NCBI GenBank assembly: GCA_964469815.1
Contig: CAYXZC010000029.1
Coordinates: 1 to 23,167, forward strand
Length of the DNA stretch: 23,167 nucleotides
Direction: 5' to 3'
DNA from: MGBC163016 sp964469815
GTDB lineage: Bacteria > Actinomycetota > Coriobacteriia > Coriobacteriales > Eggerthellaceae
The position numbers and the translations under genes were made by a program. A model generated the notes under the pieces. The model made no database searches. It was not told the origin of the DNA and worked only from the letters and a program-made list of their open reading frames with translations. Shown here in pieces: positions 1 to 6,841 of this stretch; position 1 is the first letter of the stretch; every line of letters starts with the position of its first letter.

Positions 1-111
1 CAAAAGGAGATATGCAAGTTCTGCGAGCATTTCCTTACCTTCGGACCGGATATCTCAATGCGTCCTGATGATTTCAGACGCCAAGGCAATCCGAACAGAT
101 TCCTTCTCTAG
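1..111 (+). CDS. 3' end of an unidentified protein with a CxxC motif (partial)
   Basis: The frame starting at base 1 stays open to a TAG at 109-111 and gives the last 36 residues of a protein that begins outside the window. The visible part contains a C-K-F-C-E-H cluster, which could be half of a zinc or iron site, and ends in a basic, Asn/Arg-rich stretch. The next gene starts 17 bases downstream and also carries CxxC pairs, so the two may be co-transcribed. I do not recognise the family. With so little sequence, a chance open frame is possible. Confidence 0.45.
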   Translation, partial: QKEICKFCEHFLTFGPDISMRPDDFRRQGNPNRFLL

Positions 112-128
112 AAAAGGGTCGATGTCAA

Positions 129-503
129 ATGGACAATGTGCAAACCACAATGGTATGTCCTTCTTGCGGTGCGGCTACCCTCAGTCTGTTCGAGTACAAT
201 TCATTGATGGCTCTTCGTTTGGATCTCGGCCTTTTCACGATAGAGTGTCCGAACTGCAAAGCCAAGATCTCATCCATCCAGCCTATACCTCTTCAACTTC
301 AAAAGGAAGTCGTCAGGACGGCTGCTGAAGTGAATGCCGGAATGGGGATGTATCATATCCCCACTGAAGATCCCGGTGATCCCGAGCATCCGTTCGAAGG
401 GGAGATAGCAGATCTTTCGCAGGACGATGGGGATCCAAGCGCGGGTTCCGATGATGATGCGCAAGGGTCCGGGCGCTCTGCCCATGGGGGAGAGAAGGGA
501 TGA
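129..503 (+). CDS. Small zinc-ribbon protein of unknown function
   Basis: A 124-residue protein whose N-terminal half carries two Cys pairs, C10-P-S-C13 and C40-P-N-C43. These are spaced like a zinc ribbon (treble-clef or rubredoxin-like metal site). The C-terminal third (about residue 80 onward) is acidic and rich in Gly, Ser and Asp, so probably disordered. There is no signal peptide or membrane segment. An AAAAGGG ribosome-binding site at 112-118 supports the ATG at 129. Its stop (501-503) overlaps the first lgt start codon in an ATGA arrangement, so translation of lgt is probably coupled to it. I cannot name the family. It could be a small RNA- or protein-binding accessory, but no function is shown. 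Confidence 0.7.
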   Translation: MDNVQTTMVCPSCGAATLSLFEYNSLMALRLDLGLFTIECPNCKAKISSIQPIPLQLQKEVVRTAAEVNAGMGMYHIPTEDPGDPEHPFEGEIADLSQDDGDPSAGSDDDAQGSGRSAHGGEKG

Positions 504-1339
504 TGCTCAACGATATCTATCATGCGCTAGATCCTGTAGCTTTCTCCATCGGGCCTCTCAGCGTCCGTTGGTATGGGATCGGATATGTGCTCGGGTTTGC
601 GGTCGCTGCATTCCTGTTATATGCGATAGCAAAGCGTTGGAAGCTCAAGATCGACGCGGATAGCGTGCTCACGATCATGGTATGTGTGATCATAGGGATA
701 ATCCTAGGAGCTAGGATCGGCTATTGCCTGTTCTATGGGAATGATTTCTATCTGGAGCATCCACTTGAGATCCTGGCGATAAACCAGGGTGGGATGAGCT
801 TTCACGGCGGCCTTGTCGGAGCGCTCTTGGCGGGTGTAGTAGCCGCTAAGATAACCGACATACCCTATCTGACGCTTGCCGATCTAGGCGCCATAGCTGC
901 AACTTTGGGAATATTCTTTGTGCGCTGCGCGAATTTCATAAACGGAGAGCTCTGGGGTGCGCCCACCGATGCGCCTTGGGGAGTGGTATTCGGGGGTTTG
1001 GCAGGCGATATGCCGCGTCATCCAAGCCAACTCTACGAAGGGGTCCTTGAAGGGCTCGTCATCTTCATCGTGCTGTTCTCGATGTCGTTCAGAAAGCCCC
1101 CTCTCCCTCGGGGTTCGTTCATCGGTGCATTCCTGATCCTGTACGGTATCTTTCGTATCCTCATCGAATTCGTCCGCGAGCCTGATGTCCAGCTCGGTTA
1201 TCTTGCTTTCGGTTGGGTGACCATGGGTCAGGTGCTCTCCCTTCCGCTCATCGTGGCAGGTGCGGCCATCGTCATCTATGCGATCAGGACAAAGCATCCT
1301 CAGGAAGGCGTGAGGAAGGGCGATCGACAAGTGAGATAG
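500..1339 (+). CDS. lgt: Prolipoprotein diacylglyceryl transferase
   Basis: Membrane enzyme that moves a diacylglyceryl group from phosphatidylglycerol to the lipobox cysteine of prolipoproteins, the first step of lipoprotein maturation. The 279-residue length and seven hydrophobic stretches match the family. Visible landmarks are V-R-W-Y-G near residue 22, S-F-H102-G-G (the conserved essential His region), R142 in V-R-C-A-N-F-I-N-G-E-L-W-G (the Lgt signature), H-P-S-Q-L-Y-E, E-F-V-R-E-P-D and W-V-T-M-G-Q near the C-terminus. The start at 500 overlaps the preceding stop, with GAGAAGG just upstream. A second ATG at 503 is equally possible and changes the protein by one residue. No clear intrinsic terminator follows; the 161 bases to the next gene hold one inverted repeat, listed separately. 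Confidence 0.96.
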   Translation: MMLNDIYHALDPVAFSIGPLSVRWYGIGYVLGFAVAAFLLYAIAKRWKLKIDADSVLTIMVCVIIGIILGARIGYCLFYGNDFYLEHPLEILAINQGGMSFHGGLVGALLAGVVAAKITDIPYLTLADLGAIAATLGIFFVRCANFINGELWGAPTDAPWGVVFGGLAGDMPRHPSQLYEGVLEGLVIFIVLFSMSFRKPPLPRGSFIGAFLILYGIFRILIEFVREPDVQLGYLAFGWVTMGQVLSLPLIVAGAAIVIYAIRTKHPQEGVRKGDRQVR

Positions 1340-1443
1340 GACTCCTGGTTTTCCCCTTTGCATATGGATGAGGATTACCGTTTGTTTTCATTGAGAGCCT
1401 TTTCAGGGAATATCGAGGATCGTGGAGTATCTTTAGGAACCGT

Positions 1444-1470
1444 ATCAAAACAGCGCTTCGGTGTTTTGAT
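1444..1470 (+). promoter_or_regulatory. Inverted repeat in the desulfoferrodoxin leader
   Basis: ATCAAAACA at 1444-1452 is perfectly complementary to TGTTTTGAT at 1462-1470, around a 9-base GC-rich loop that can close two more pairs. It lies 30 bases before the desulfoferrodoxin start and just upstream of its GGAAGAGAGG ribosome-binding site. There is no T-tract, so it is unlikely to be a terminator for lgt. It could be an operator for a redox- or metal-responsive repressor, or an mRNA leader hairpin. No match to a named operator consensus is claimed. Confidence 0.45.
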
Positions 1471-1500
1471 GGATATCCAAAATGGAAGAGAGGTCTTATT

Positions 1501-1881
1501 ATGCAGGTAAAATTCTACAAATGCATGCATTGCGGGAATATCGCTTTGAAGGTATATGACAGCGGGGTGGATCTTGTTTGTTGCGGTGAGCCGATGGTCG
1601 AGCTCATCCCTGATACTCAGGATGCTGCCCTTGAGAAGCATGTTCCTGATGTCACCATTGATGGGAACCACATCCATGTCAATGTGGGAAGCGTTGACCA
1701 TCCGATGATCCCTGAGCACTACATCCATTTCATATGCTTGGCGAAGGATAACGGATACGAGATCCATCCTCTGGAGTCGGGAGAAGCGCCTAATACGGAT
1801 TTCTATCTTGGAGATGGCGAGACCGCTTGCACCGTATATGAGTACTGTAATCTTCACGGACTCTGGAAATTGGATCTTTGA
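1501..1881 (+). CDS. dfx: Desulfoferrodoxin (superoxide reductase, class I, two iron centres)
   Basis: Cytosolic non-haem iron enzyme that reduces superoxide to hydrogen peroxide without making oxygen, typical of anaerobes. At 126 residues it has both domains. The N-terminal desulforedoxin domain has the Cys4 centre I (C8, C11, C27, C28). The C-terminal neelaredoxin domain has the catalytic Fe(His)4Cys centre: H47, H67, H73, C116 and H119, in the contexts E-K-H-V-P, D-H-P-M, P-E-H-Y and C-N-L-H-G. The Glu45-Lys46 pair next to the active-site iron is intact, so the enzyme should be functional. The ribosome-binding site at about 1483-1493 supports the ATG at 1501. It stands alone between lgt and rpmE; no rubredoxin or rubrerythrin partner is seen nearby. 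Confidence 0.96.
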   Translation: MQVKFYKCMHCGNIALKVYDSGVDLVCCGEPMVELIPDTQDAALEKHVPDVTIDGNHIHVNVGSVDHPMIPEHYIHFICLAKDNGYEIHPLESGEAPNTDFYLGDGETACTVYEYCNLHGLWKLDL

Positions 1882-1908
1882 TTGTGATATCATTTACAAA
1901 CTTGTCTG

Positions 1909-1929
1909 GCCTTGGTCGGAAACCAAGGC
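1909..1929 (+). promoter_or_regulatory. Hairpin in the rpmE leader
   Basis: GCCTTGG (1909-1915) pairs with CCAAGGC (1923-1929); the flanking T1916-A1922 pair extends this to 8 bp with a 5-base loop. It ends 6 bases before the AAGGAG ribosome-binding site of rpmE. Position and compactness suggest a leader hairpin that could tune L31 translation, as autoregulatory leaders do for other ribosomal proteins. There is no T-tract to make it a terminator of dfx. Confidence 0.4.
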
Positions 1930-1947
1930 AACCGTAAGGAGTTTGAA

Positions 1948-2484
1948 ATGAAACAAGGAATTCATCCGGAGTACGTGGAGTGCAAGGTCAAATGCAGCTG
2001 TGGTAACGAATTCACCACTCATTCGACCAAACCTGAACTGAGGATCGACATCTGCAATGTATGCCATCCGTTCTATTCGGGAACGCAAAAGCTCATCGAT
2101 ACAGGTGGTCGCGTTCAGAGGTTCGCAGATCGTTTCGGAAACGCTACCAATACAGTTGCCGAGCGCGAGGCGGCTCGCAAAGCCGAGCGCGCCGCTAAGG
2201 CTGCGGAGAAGGAAGCAGCACGCAAGGCAGAGCGTGAGGCAAAGGCAAAGGAGAAGGCTGAGCGTGCAGCTAAGTACGCAGAAGAGGCTGCGAATGCGAC
2301 CGCTTCCGAAGAGCCGGCAGCAGAGCCCTCAGCAGAGGTTCAGGATGAGGCTTTGGAGGCTGCCGATGCTGCAGCGCCCGCTGCTGAAGATGCGGCTCCC
2401 AACGATGGCACTGCTTCTGAAGAGCCTGCCGCCGAGCCTTCAGCAGAGGTTCAGGAGGAAGCGGCTGTGGAGGCAGCAGAGTAG
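1948..2484 (+). CDS. rpmE: 50S ribosomal protein L31, zinc-binding type, with a long Ala/Glu-rich C-terminal tail
   Basis: Residues 1-65 are a normal bacterial L31 (M-K-Q-G-I-H-P-E-Y) with the zinc-binding cysteines C16, C18, C36 and C39, so it is the C+ form. L31 bridges the large and small subunits. The start is the ATG at 1948, with AAGGAG at 1936-1941; an in-frame GTG at 1912 lies inside the leader hairpin and would add a non-L31 extension. The usual protein has about 70-80 residues, but this one has 178. Residues 66-115 are a highly charged Ala/Lys/Glu/Arg stretch expected to be helical, and residues 116-178 are acidic. The acidic part contains an 18-residue motif twice, at residues 118-135 and 155-172, with 17 of 18 identical. 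A terminator follows. Confidence 0.93.
   Translation: MKQGIHPEYVECKVKCSCGNEFTTHSTKPELRIDICNVCHPFYSGTQKLIDTGGRVQRFADRFGNATNTVAEREAARKAERAAKAAEKEAARKAEREAKAKEKAERAAKYAEEAANATASEEPAAEPSAEVQDEALEAADAAAPAAEDAAPNDGTASEEPAAEPSAEVQEEAAVEAAE
2299..2463 (+). repeat. Duplicated 54-nt coding unit in the L31 tail
   Basis: Copy 1 is at 2299-2352 and copy 2 at 2410-2463, a period of 111 bases. Both encode T-A-S-E-E-P-A-A-E-P-S-A-E-V-Q-x-E-A. Of 18 codons, eight differ only synonymously and one is a conservative Asp/Glu change. The protein repeat has therefore been kept while the DNA diverged. Confidence 0.85.
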
Positions 2485-2508
2485 AACCTGTTCCTTTATC
2501 GTATCGTC

Positions 2509-2536
2509 AAGACCCGCCATGTGCGGGTCTTTTCAT
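2509..2536 (+). terminator. Intrinsic terminator after rpmE
   Basis: AAGACCCGC at 2509-2517 pairs with GCGGGTCTT at 2523-2531 (9 bp, 5-base loop), followed by a T-rich run TTTTCATTT. It is placed 25 bases after the rpmE stop and separates rpmE from the transporter cassette. Confidence 0.85.
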
Positions 2537-2868
2537 TTCTTGCGCGAAAATCCGCTAGACTCATCCCCATCGTATTCGCGCGTATCATCATCTCAGTTCC
2601 TCGATCTCTTCTATGCTGCTTCCATGTGATCCGCATTGATGTCGTATATTTCACTTTTTCTAAACACGAAGGTTACGAAGGAAGGTTCGCCTCCTTCAAG
2701 ATACTCCATCAATCTATTTTAAGGATAGCCGGAAGTGGGTCTTAAGGCCTATTCGGTGGAGCATTGAAGCAGAGTTGCACGTATCATCCGGCACGTGATG
2801 CGTCCCGACATGCAAGATGTTCGAATCTGTCGGCATGTTTCAAACGAGAAAGAAAGAGAGGGACGATT
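2537..2868 (+). other. Long non-coding leader before the transporter cassette
   Basis: About 330 bases with no convincing gene; open frames here lack ribosome-binding sites and recognisable products. Three structures are visible. GAAGG/CCTTC plus AGG/CCT (2677-2697) form an 8-bp stem with one bulged A and a TTCG tetraloop. CCGACA (2805-2810) pairs with TGTCGG (2828-2833). The overlapping ACATGC and GCATGT (2808-2813 and 2832-2837) offer a competing pairing. A TATATT at 2645-2650 is a possible -10 element, but no good -35 stands 17 bases before it. It probably holds the cassette promoter and a structured 5' untranslated region. Confidence 0.4.
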
Positions 2869-5127
2869 ATGAGTTCGCAGACTGCTTCTTCATCTGGCAA
2901 AACCCATGCTAAGGCTGCTCCTAAAACGAACACAGGTGCCTATATCAGCTTGATGGCTCTTGTCATGATGAATGTTACGATCATCGGTAGTGTCGCCAAT
3001 GATGTGCAACAGGCGTATTATGGTTTGTCGTCGGTCACCTTGTTCATCATCGGTGCGCTCGTCTTCTTCCTCCCAACCGGACTTGTAGCAGCAGAGCTTG
3101 CATCAGGTTGGGGTCAGCGAGGCGGAATCTTCAGGTGGGTAGGAGAAGCGCTAGGTCCAGGACTCGCGTTCACGTGTCTTCTCATCCTTTGGTTCCAGAC
3201 ATCGATCAACTTCGGTATGGGCGTTGCCTCCGCATCGGCCACCATCGGGTTCTACACGCCCGATTGGGACTGGGCTGTCCAGTTCATGAACCATCCTGAG
3301 AACCAGTTCTTCATCATATTGGCATGGCTTGCCTATTACTGGGGTCTGACCTTCCTATCCACTAAAGGTGTCAAGGCGTTCGCACGCTTGACCAAATACG
3401 GCGTTATCATCGGTACGTTCATCCCGCTGGGCTTCATCGTAATCTTCACGGTTGTGTGGCTTGCTCAGGGCAACGTTTCCAATGTTACGCCTACACCTGA
3501 GGCATTCAATCCTTTCAGCAGCGGATTCAGCCTCACCAATCTGGCGCTTGCGGCAGGCGTGTTCTTCAGCTTCGCGGGTATTGATATGAATGCTGCGCAC
3601 ATCAAGCAGCTCAAGCAGCCGCAAAAGGAGTTCCCGCTATCCATCTTCATCGCTATGATCTTGACATTGATCATATTCATCGCAGGTACCGTGTGCATAG
3701 CTATCGTAACCCCGAAATCCGAGATGAACCTAGTCTATGGATTGTACCAAACGTATAAGATATTGGGTGCCACATTCAACTGCCCTTGGATCTACGTAGC
3801 GTTCGTATGGGTTGGCCTAGGCGCTTCCATGGCATCGTTGATCACCAATATGGCAGGCCCATCGTTCATGCTCGGCCAGGCCGGTCGTTCAGGCTTCCTG
3901 CCCAAGTTCATGCAGAACAACAATAAGCATGGCATGCCAAGTCGCCTTATGTACATCCAGATGGGCTTCATGACCATCGTTGCATTCCTGGCTTTCCTTA
4001 TCCCGAACATCGAGGGCTTCGTCATCCTGATCACGCAGGCCATCACCATCCTTTACATGATGTACTACGTGCTCATGTTCGTTTCGTTCTTGAAGCTGCG
4101 TCGTGACCAGCCGAATCGTCCGCGCCTGTTCAAGGTTCCAGGCGGCACCGTGGGTGCATACGTAGTGGCAGGTGTGGGTCTGCTGGCCTGCCTGTTCGGT
4201 ATCGTGCTCGCCATCATTCCTCCGGCTCAGGTCGCTGAAGAGGTTGGAAGCCCGGTCACCTACGTTGTTGTCATCCTAGCGATAATCGCTGTGACATTCG
4301 CCATCTGCTTTGCGGTCTATCAGGCATCGAAGAGGCATGACTGGGTGGATCCGAACAACGTATTCGCTCCTTTCACTTGGCAGCTCGAAGGTTTGAAGAA
4401 GCCTGCGAAGGTCTTGTCGAACGTTCCATCCGAGATGATGAGCGAAGGTCAGAACCCTATGGGCATGCCCATCAAGAAGCTCTGGGATCCAAACGAGCAG
4501 ATAGTCCTTCCTGATAAGTACATACCCGGCAAGCATCACCCGTCATCTCCGTCCATCGAGGCCGGCGATGACCCAGCGGCTTTGAATCACCCGGTCAAGA
4601 CGAACGGTGTTATGAATACAGCCGTGGCCGTTCCGATGAGCCAGCCTGTGATCATCTCGAAGAAGGCAGGGATCGGCACAGCGGCAAGCGCCGGTGTCAA
4701 GGATCCGGAAGCGAAGCGCAACGCCGAAGAGGGCGTTTTGGTCCAGATAGCGCCCAATGTCCCTGCTGCAACATCCGCAGAAGTGGAAGCAGTGAAGATA
4801 CCTACTGATATAACCGCTGATGCTGAAGCGGCCACGAAGGCCGAGAATGAAGCCTTGGCCAAAGAGAAGGAGTTCGAGGAAAAGGCGCATGAATACGCCG
4901 TCGAAGCTCAGGCTTATAAGGATCAGGTCGAGGCTGACAGTGAACTTCTAGCAGCCCAGCGCAAGGTCAAGGAGACCACAGCAGCCGCAACGCAGGCCTC
5001 GCATCAAACCGAGCCTGAGCCGTCCTTCACCGATGGTGCGGGCGCTTCCGATGCAACCTCATCTACAGCGGATGCGCACGATACGACATCGGATGGCAAA
5101 CCTTCCGATGATGGTGATAAGAAGTGA
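2869..5127 (+). CDS. GadC-like APC-family amino acid antiporter with an extra-long cytosolic tail
   Basis: Inner-membrane carrier of the APC superfamily, glutamate:GABA antiporter (GadC) branch. The A-E-L-A-S-G-W-G-Q-R-G-G-I-F stretch after the second membrane segment and the following R-W-V-G-E-A-L-G are typical of that branch. About 12 membrane segments occupy residues 20-487. The likely start is ATG 2869 with GAGAGGGA at 2856-2863; an in-frame TTG at 2764 would add 35 residues unlike any family N-terminus. The tail of about 265 residues (488-752) is the odd part: E. coli GadC totals about 511 residues and ends in a short C-plug. The tail becomes Ala/Glu/Lys-rich (coiled-coil-like around 640-715) and ends Ser/Asp-rich. 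It heads a unit with a second permease and three peptidase-type enzymes. Substrate is not determined; amino-acid/amine exchange is the family expectation. Confidence 0.85.
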   Translation: MSSQTASSSGKTHAKAAPKTNTGAYISLMALVMMNVTIIGSVANDVQQAYYGLSSVTLFIIGALVFFLPTGLVAAELASGWGQRGGIFRWVGEALGPGLAFTCLLILWFQTSINFGMGVASASATIGFYTPDWDWAVQFMNHPENQFFIILAWLAYYWGLTFLSTKGVKAFARLTKYGVIIGTFIPLGFIVIFTVVWLAQGNVSNVTPTPEAFNPFSSGFSLTNLALAAGVFFSFAGIDMNAAHIKQLKQPQKEFPLSIFIAMILTLIIFIAGTVCIAIVTPKSEMNLVYGLYQTYKILGATFNCPWIYVAFVWVGLGASMASLITNMAGPSFMLGQAGRSGFLPKFMQNNNKHGMPSRLMYIQMGFMTIVAFLAFLIPNIEGFVILITQAITILYMMYYVLMFVSFLKLRRDQPNRPRLFKVPGGTVGAYVVAGVGLLACLFGIVLAIIPPAQVAEEVGSPVTYVVVILAIIAVTFAICFAVYQASKRHDWVDPNNVFAPFTWQLEGLKKPAKVLSNVPSEMMSEGQNPMGMPIKKLWDPNEQIVLPDKYIPGKHHPSSPSIEAGDDPAALNHPVKTNGVMNTAVAVPMSQPVIISKKAGIGTAASAGVKDPEAKRNAEEGVLVQIAPNVPAATSAEVEAVKIPTDITADAEAATKAENEALAKEKEFEEKAHEYAVEAQAYKDQVEADSELLAAQRKVKETTAAATQASHQTEPEPSFTDGAGASDATSSTADAHDTTSDGKPSDDGDKK

Positions 5128-5163
5128 TCCCCGTATCGGTTCTATGAGCGGCATGTAGGTCGG

Positions 5164-5187
5164 AATGCCCTGCATGGGTAGGGCATT
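5164..5187 (+). terminator. Hairpin in the gap between the two permease genes
   Basis: AATGCCCT (5164-5171) and AGGGCATT (5180-5187) form a perfect 8-bp stem with an 8-base loop. Only a short T-rich stretch follows, so it is at best a weak terminator or attenuator. It could instead protect the end of the upstream message, giving different expression of the two carriers. Confidence 0.5.
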
Positions 5188-5212
5188 TCGTTAAAGGTAA
5201 GAGGTGTTTTCA

Positions 5213-6733
5213 ATGAGCGCGACTGAAAAGAGAACAACGGGGTCGGTATCTGAGGTGAAGCATCCTCAAGCGGAAGCTGTCAAGGCATCCGTTCCTTCCA
5301 ATATATCCGATCCCTCAGCAAAGGATCGCATGTCGATGCCGGAGAACAATGGAACCACAGTGACGAAGCCCACTGTTGCCACTGCACAGAAGAGTGGCGA
5401 CACTTTCAAGGCTACGCTTACGGTGAAGGATATGGTGGTCTGGGGATTGATAACGATGGTTCCGATCTCGCCCATGGCTGTTTACGGTGGCGTTTTCGCG
5501 GACTCCGGCGGTATGCCCACGCTTGCATTCCTGATCGGTTTCGTGGCAGTGCTGTTCTCGGTGTTCTCGTTCGGCATCATGATCCAGCACTTTCCGTCAT
5601 CAGGCTCCATATTCACTTATGTGAGCCATGTATTCGGCAAGATGCCGGGCTTCATCGCAGGTTGGCTGATGCTTTTGCAATATCTGGTGAGCCCGGCGAT
5701 GGTGTATCTGATCGCAGCCATAGCCATACATAGCATGCTTCCCGATATTCCGATCCTGGTGTTATGCTTCGGATTCCTTGCGATAGTGGCTATCGTCTCG
5801 CTCATCGGGATGAAGACCGCTATGGTTGTGAATAAGGTTGCTTTGGTGGCGCAGCTTGTGATCTTGGCGCTGTTCGTGATCTGTGGCGTCATGTACGTGG
5901 TGCAGCATCCTGAGAGCACAAGCTTCTCGCCGACGAACCTCTTCGATCCGTCAAAGTTCGAACTGGGCGGAACTATGTCGGCTGTGTCATTGGCGGTCAT
6001 GTCCTATGTTGGATTCGGTGCCATCGCCACGCTCACGCAGGAGGCTAAGGATCCGAAGCACGGACCATCACGCGCGATGATGGTCATGGCGATAGTGTTG
6101 TGCATCCTGTATGTCATACAGTGCTTCATCGCGACATGCATCGATCCTTCCGGTGCTGCATTCGCCGGGAATACAGACAACGCATTCTATGTTGTAGCGA
6201 AGATGGCAGCAGGCCCGTGGCTCATGATCGTATGTGCCGTCGGTGTGGCTTTGGCACAGGGTGTGTTCACCGCGATCGCGCAACAGAATTCCATAGCCTT
6301 CGTCATGTTCACCATGGCAAATGGCGGGTGCCTTCCTAAATTCATGGCGAAGATGAACAAGCGCACGAATTCTCCATTGAACGCGGTGATCTTCATAATC
6401 GCACTGTCCGTGGTGCTTACGCTCGTATTCCAATTCAGTGGCATCAATATGAACACAGTGGTGAAGATCTCCAACTTCGGCGCTCTTTCCACTTATGTGA
6501 TGCTCAATGTATCGGTGATCGTGTTCTGTTGGTTCCAGCTGAAGGAGCGCAAGGGCGCTAAGGCCGTGTTCATGCATCTTATCTTCCCGGCTCTCGGTGC
6601 TTTGGTATGCTTCGCCATCCTGCTATCCGTAGGAGAGGTGGCACTTATCACAGGCGTGGTGGTGATCGCTATAGGCGTGATCTACTACTTGATACTGACC
6701 AAGGTCATGAAACGGCAGATCAACCTTGGATGA
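5213..6733 (+). CDS. APC-family amino acid/polyamine permease (PuuP-like)
   Basis: A 506-residue inner-membrane transporter with about 12 membrane segments after a polar N-terminal extension of about 65 residues rich in Ser, Thr and Lys. The first segment (V-W-G-L-I-T-M-V-P-I-S-P-M-A-V-Y), the S-S-G-S-I-F-T-Y-V motif, P-G-F-I-A-G-W-L-M-L-L-Q-Y and M-S-Y-V-G-F-G-A-I resemble the putrescine/amino-acid importer PuuP group more than GadC. ATG 5213 has AAGAGG at 5199-5204 with an 8-base gap; a GTG at 5204 lies within that site and is less likely. It follows the first carrier by 85 bases and precedes the carboxypeptidase, so it may import or export amino acids or amines handled by that unit. Exact substrate unknown. 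Confidence 0.85.
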   Translation: MSATEKRTTGSVSEVKHPQAEAVKASVPSNISDPSAKDRMSMPENNGTTVTKPTVATAQKSGDTFKATLTVKDMVVWGLITMVPISPMAVYGGVFADSGGMPTLAFLIGFVAVLFSVFSFGIMIQHFPSSGSIFTYVSHVFGKMPGFIAGWLMLLQYLVSPAMVYLIAAIAIHSMLPDIPILVLCFGFLAIVAIVSLIGMKTAMVVNKVALVAQLVILALFVICGVMYVVQHPESTSFSPTNLFDPSKFELGGTMSAVSLAVMSYVGFGAIATLTQEAKDPKHGPSRAMMVMAIVLCILYVIQCFIATCIDPSGAAFAGNTDNAFYVVAKMAAGPWLMIVCAVGVALAQGVFTAIAQQNSIAFVMFTMANGGCLPKFMAKMNKRTNSPLNAVIFIIALSVVLTLVFQFSGINMNTVVKISNFGALSTYVMLNVSVIVFCWFQLKERKGAKAVFMHLIFPALGALVCFAILLSVGEVALITGVVVIAIGVIYYLILTKVMKRQINLG

Positions 6734-6736
6734 CCC

Positions 6737-6755
6737 CATGGGCTCACGACCCATG
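6737..6755 (+). promoter_or_regulatory. Short hairpin after the second permease
   Basis: CATGGG at 6737-6742 pairs with CCCATG at 6750-6755 around a 7-base loop, three bases after the stop codon. It lacks a T-tract, so a role in mRNA end protection or pausing is more likely than termination. Confidence 0.35.
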
Positions 6756-6772
6756 TTGAACATAGAGGCGGT

Positions 6773-6794
6773 TGCAAGGTCGACCGATCTTGCA
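6773..6794 (+). promoter_or_regulatory. 22-bp near-palindrome before the carboxypeptidase gene
   Basis: The arms TGCAAG and CTTGCA are exact complements, and inner TCG and CGA also match, so 18 of 22 positions are symmetric about a centre near 6783-6784. The symmetry runs through the centre with no usable loop, which suits a dimeric DNA-binding protein better than an RNA hairpin. It ends 47 bases before the start codon, where an operator could act on an internal promoter. No regulator is identified. Confidence 0.4.
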
Positions 6795-6841
6795 CGTATG
6801 ATCCGGAAAATGAACGTATCCATTAGGAAGGATGATCCAAG

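Noticed and set aside
2149..2484. The L31 tail as a separate gene or a frameshift fusion
   Set aside because: The frame is continuous from the L31 core, the same codon style runs through, and no internal start with a ribosome-binding site separates it.
2521..2745. 74-codon open frame after rpmE
   Set aside because: It begins inside the terminator stem, has no ribosome-binding site, and its product shows no family features.
2819..2828. GTTCGAATC word suggesting a tRNA T-arm
   Set aside because: The flanking bases cannot form a five-pair T-stem, and no acceptor, D-arm or anticodon arm fits around it.
2764..2868. N-terminal extension of the GadC-like protein from an upstream TTG
   Set aside because: The 35 extra residues are Cys/Arg/His-rich and unlike any APC N-terminus; ATG 2869 has a good ribosome-binding site.
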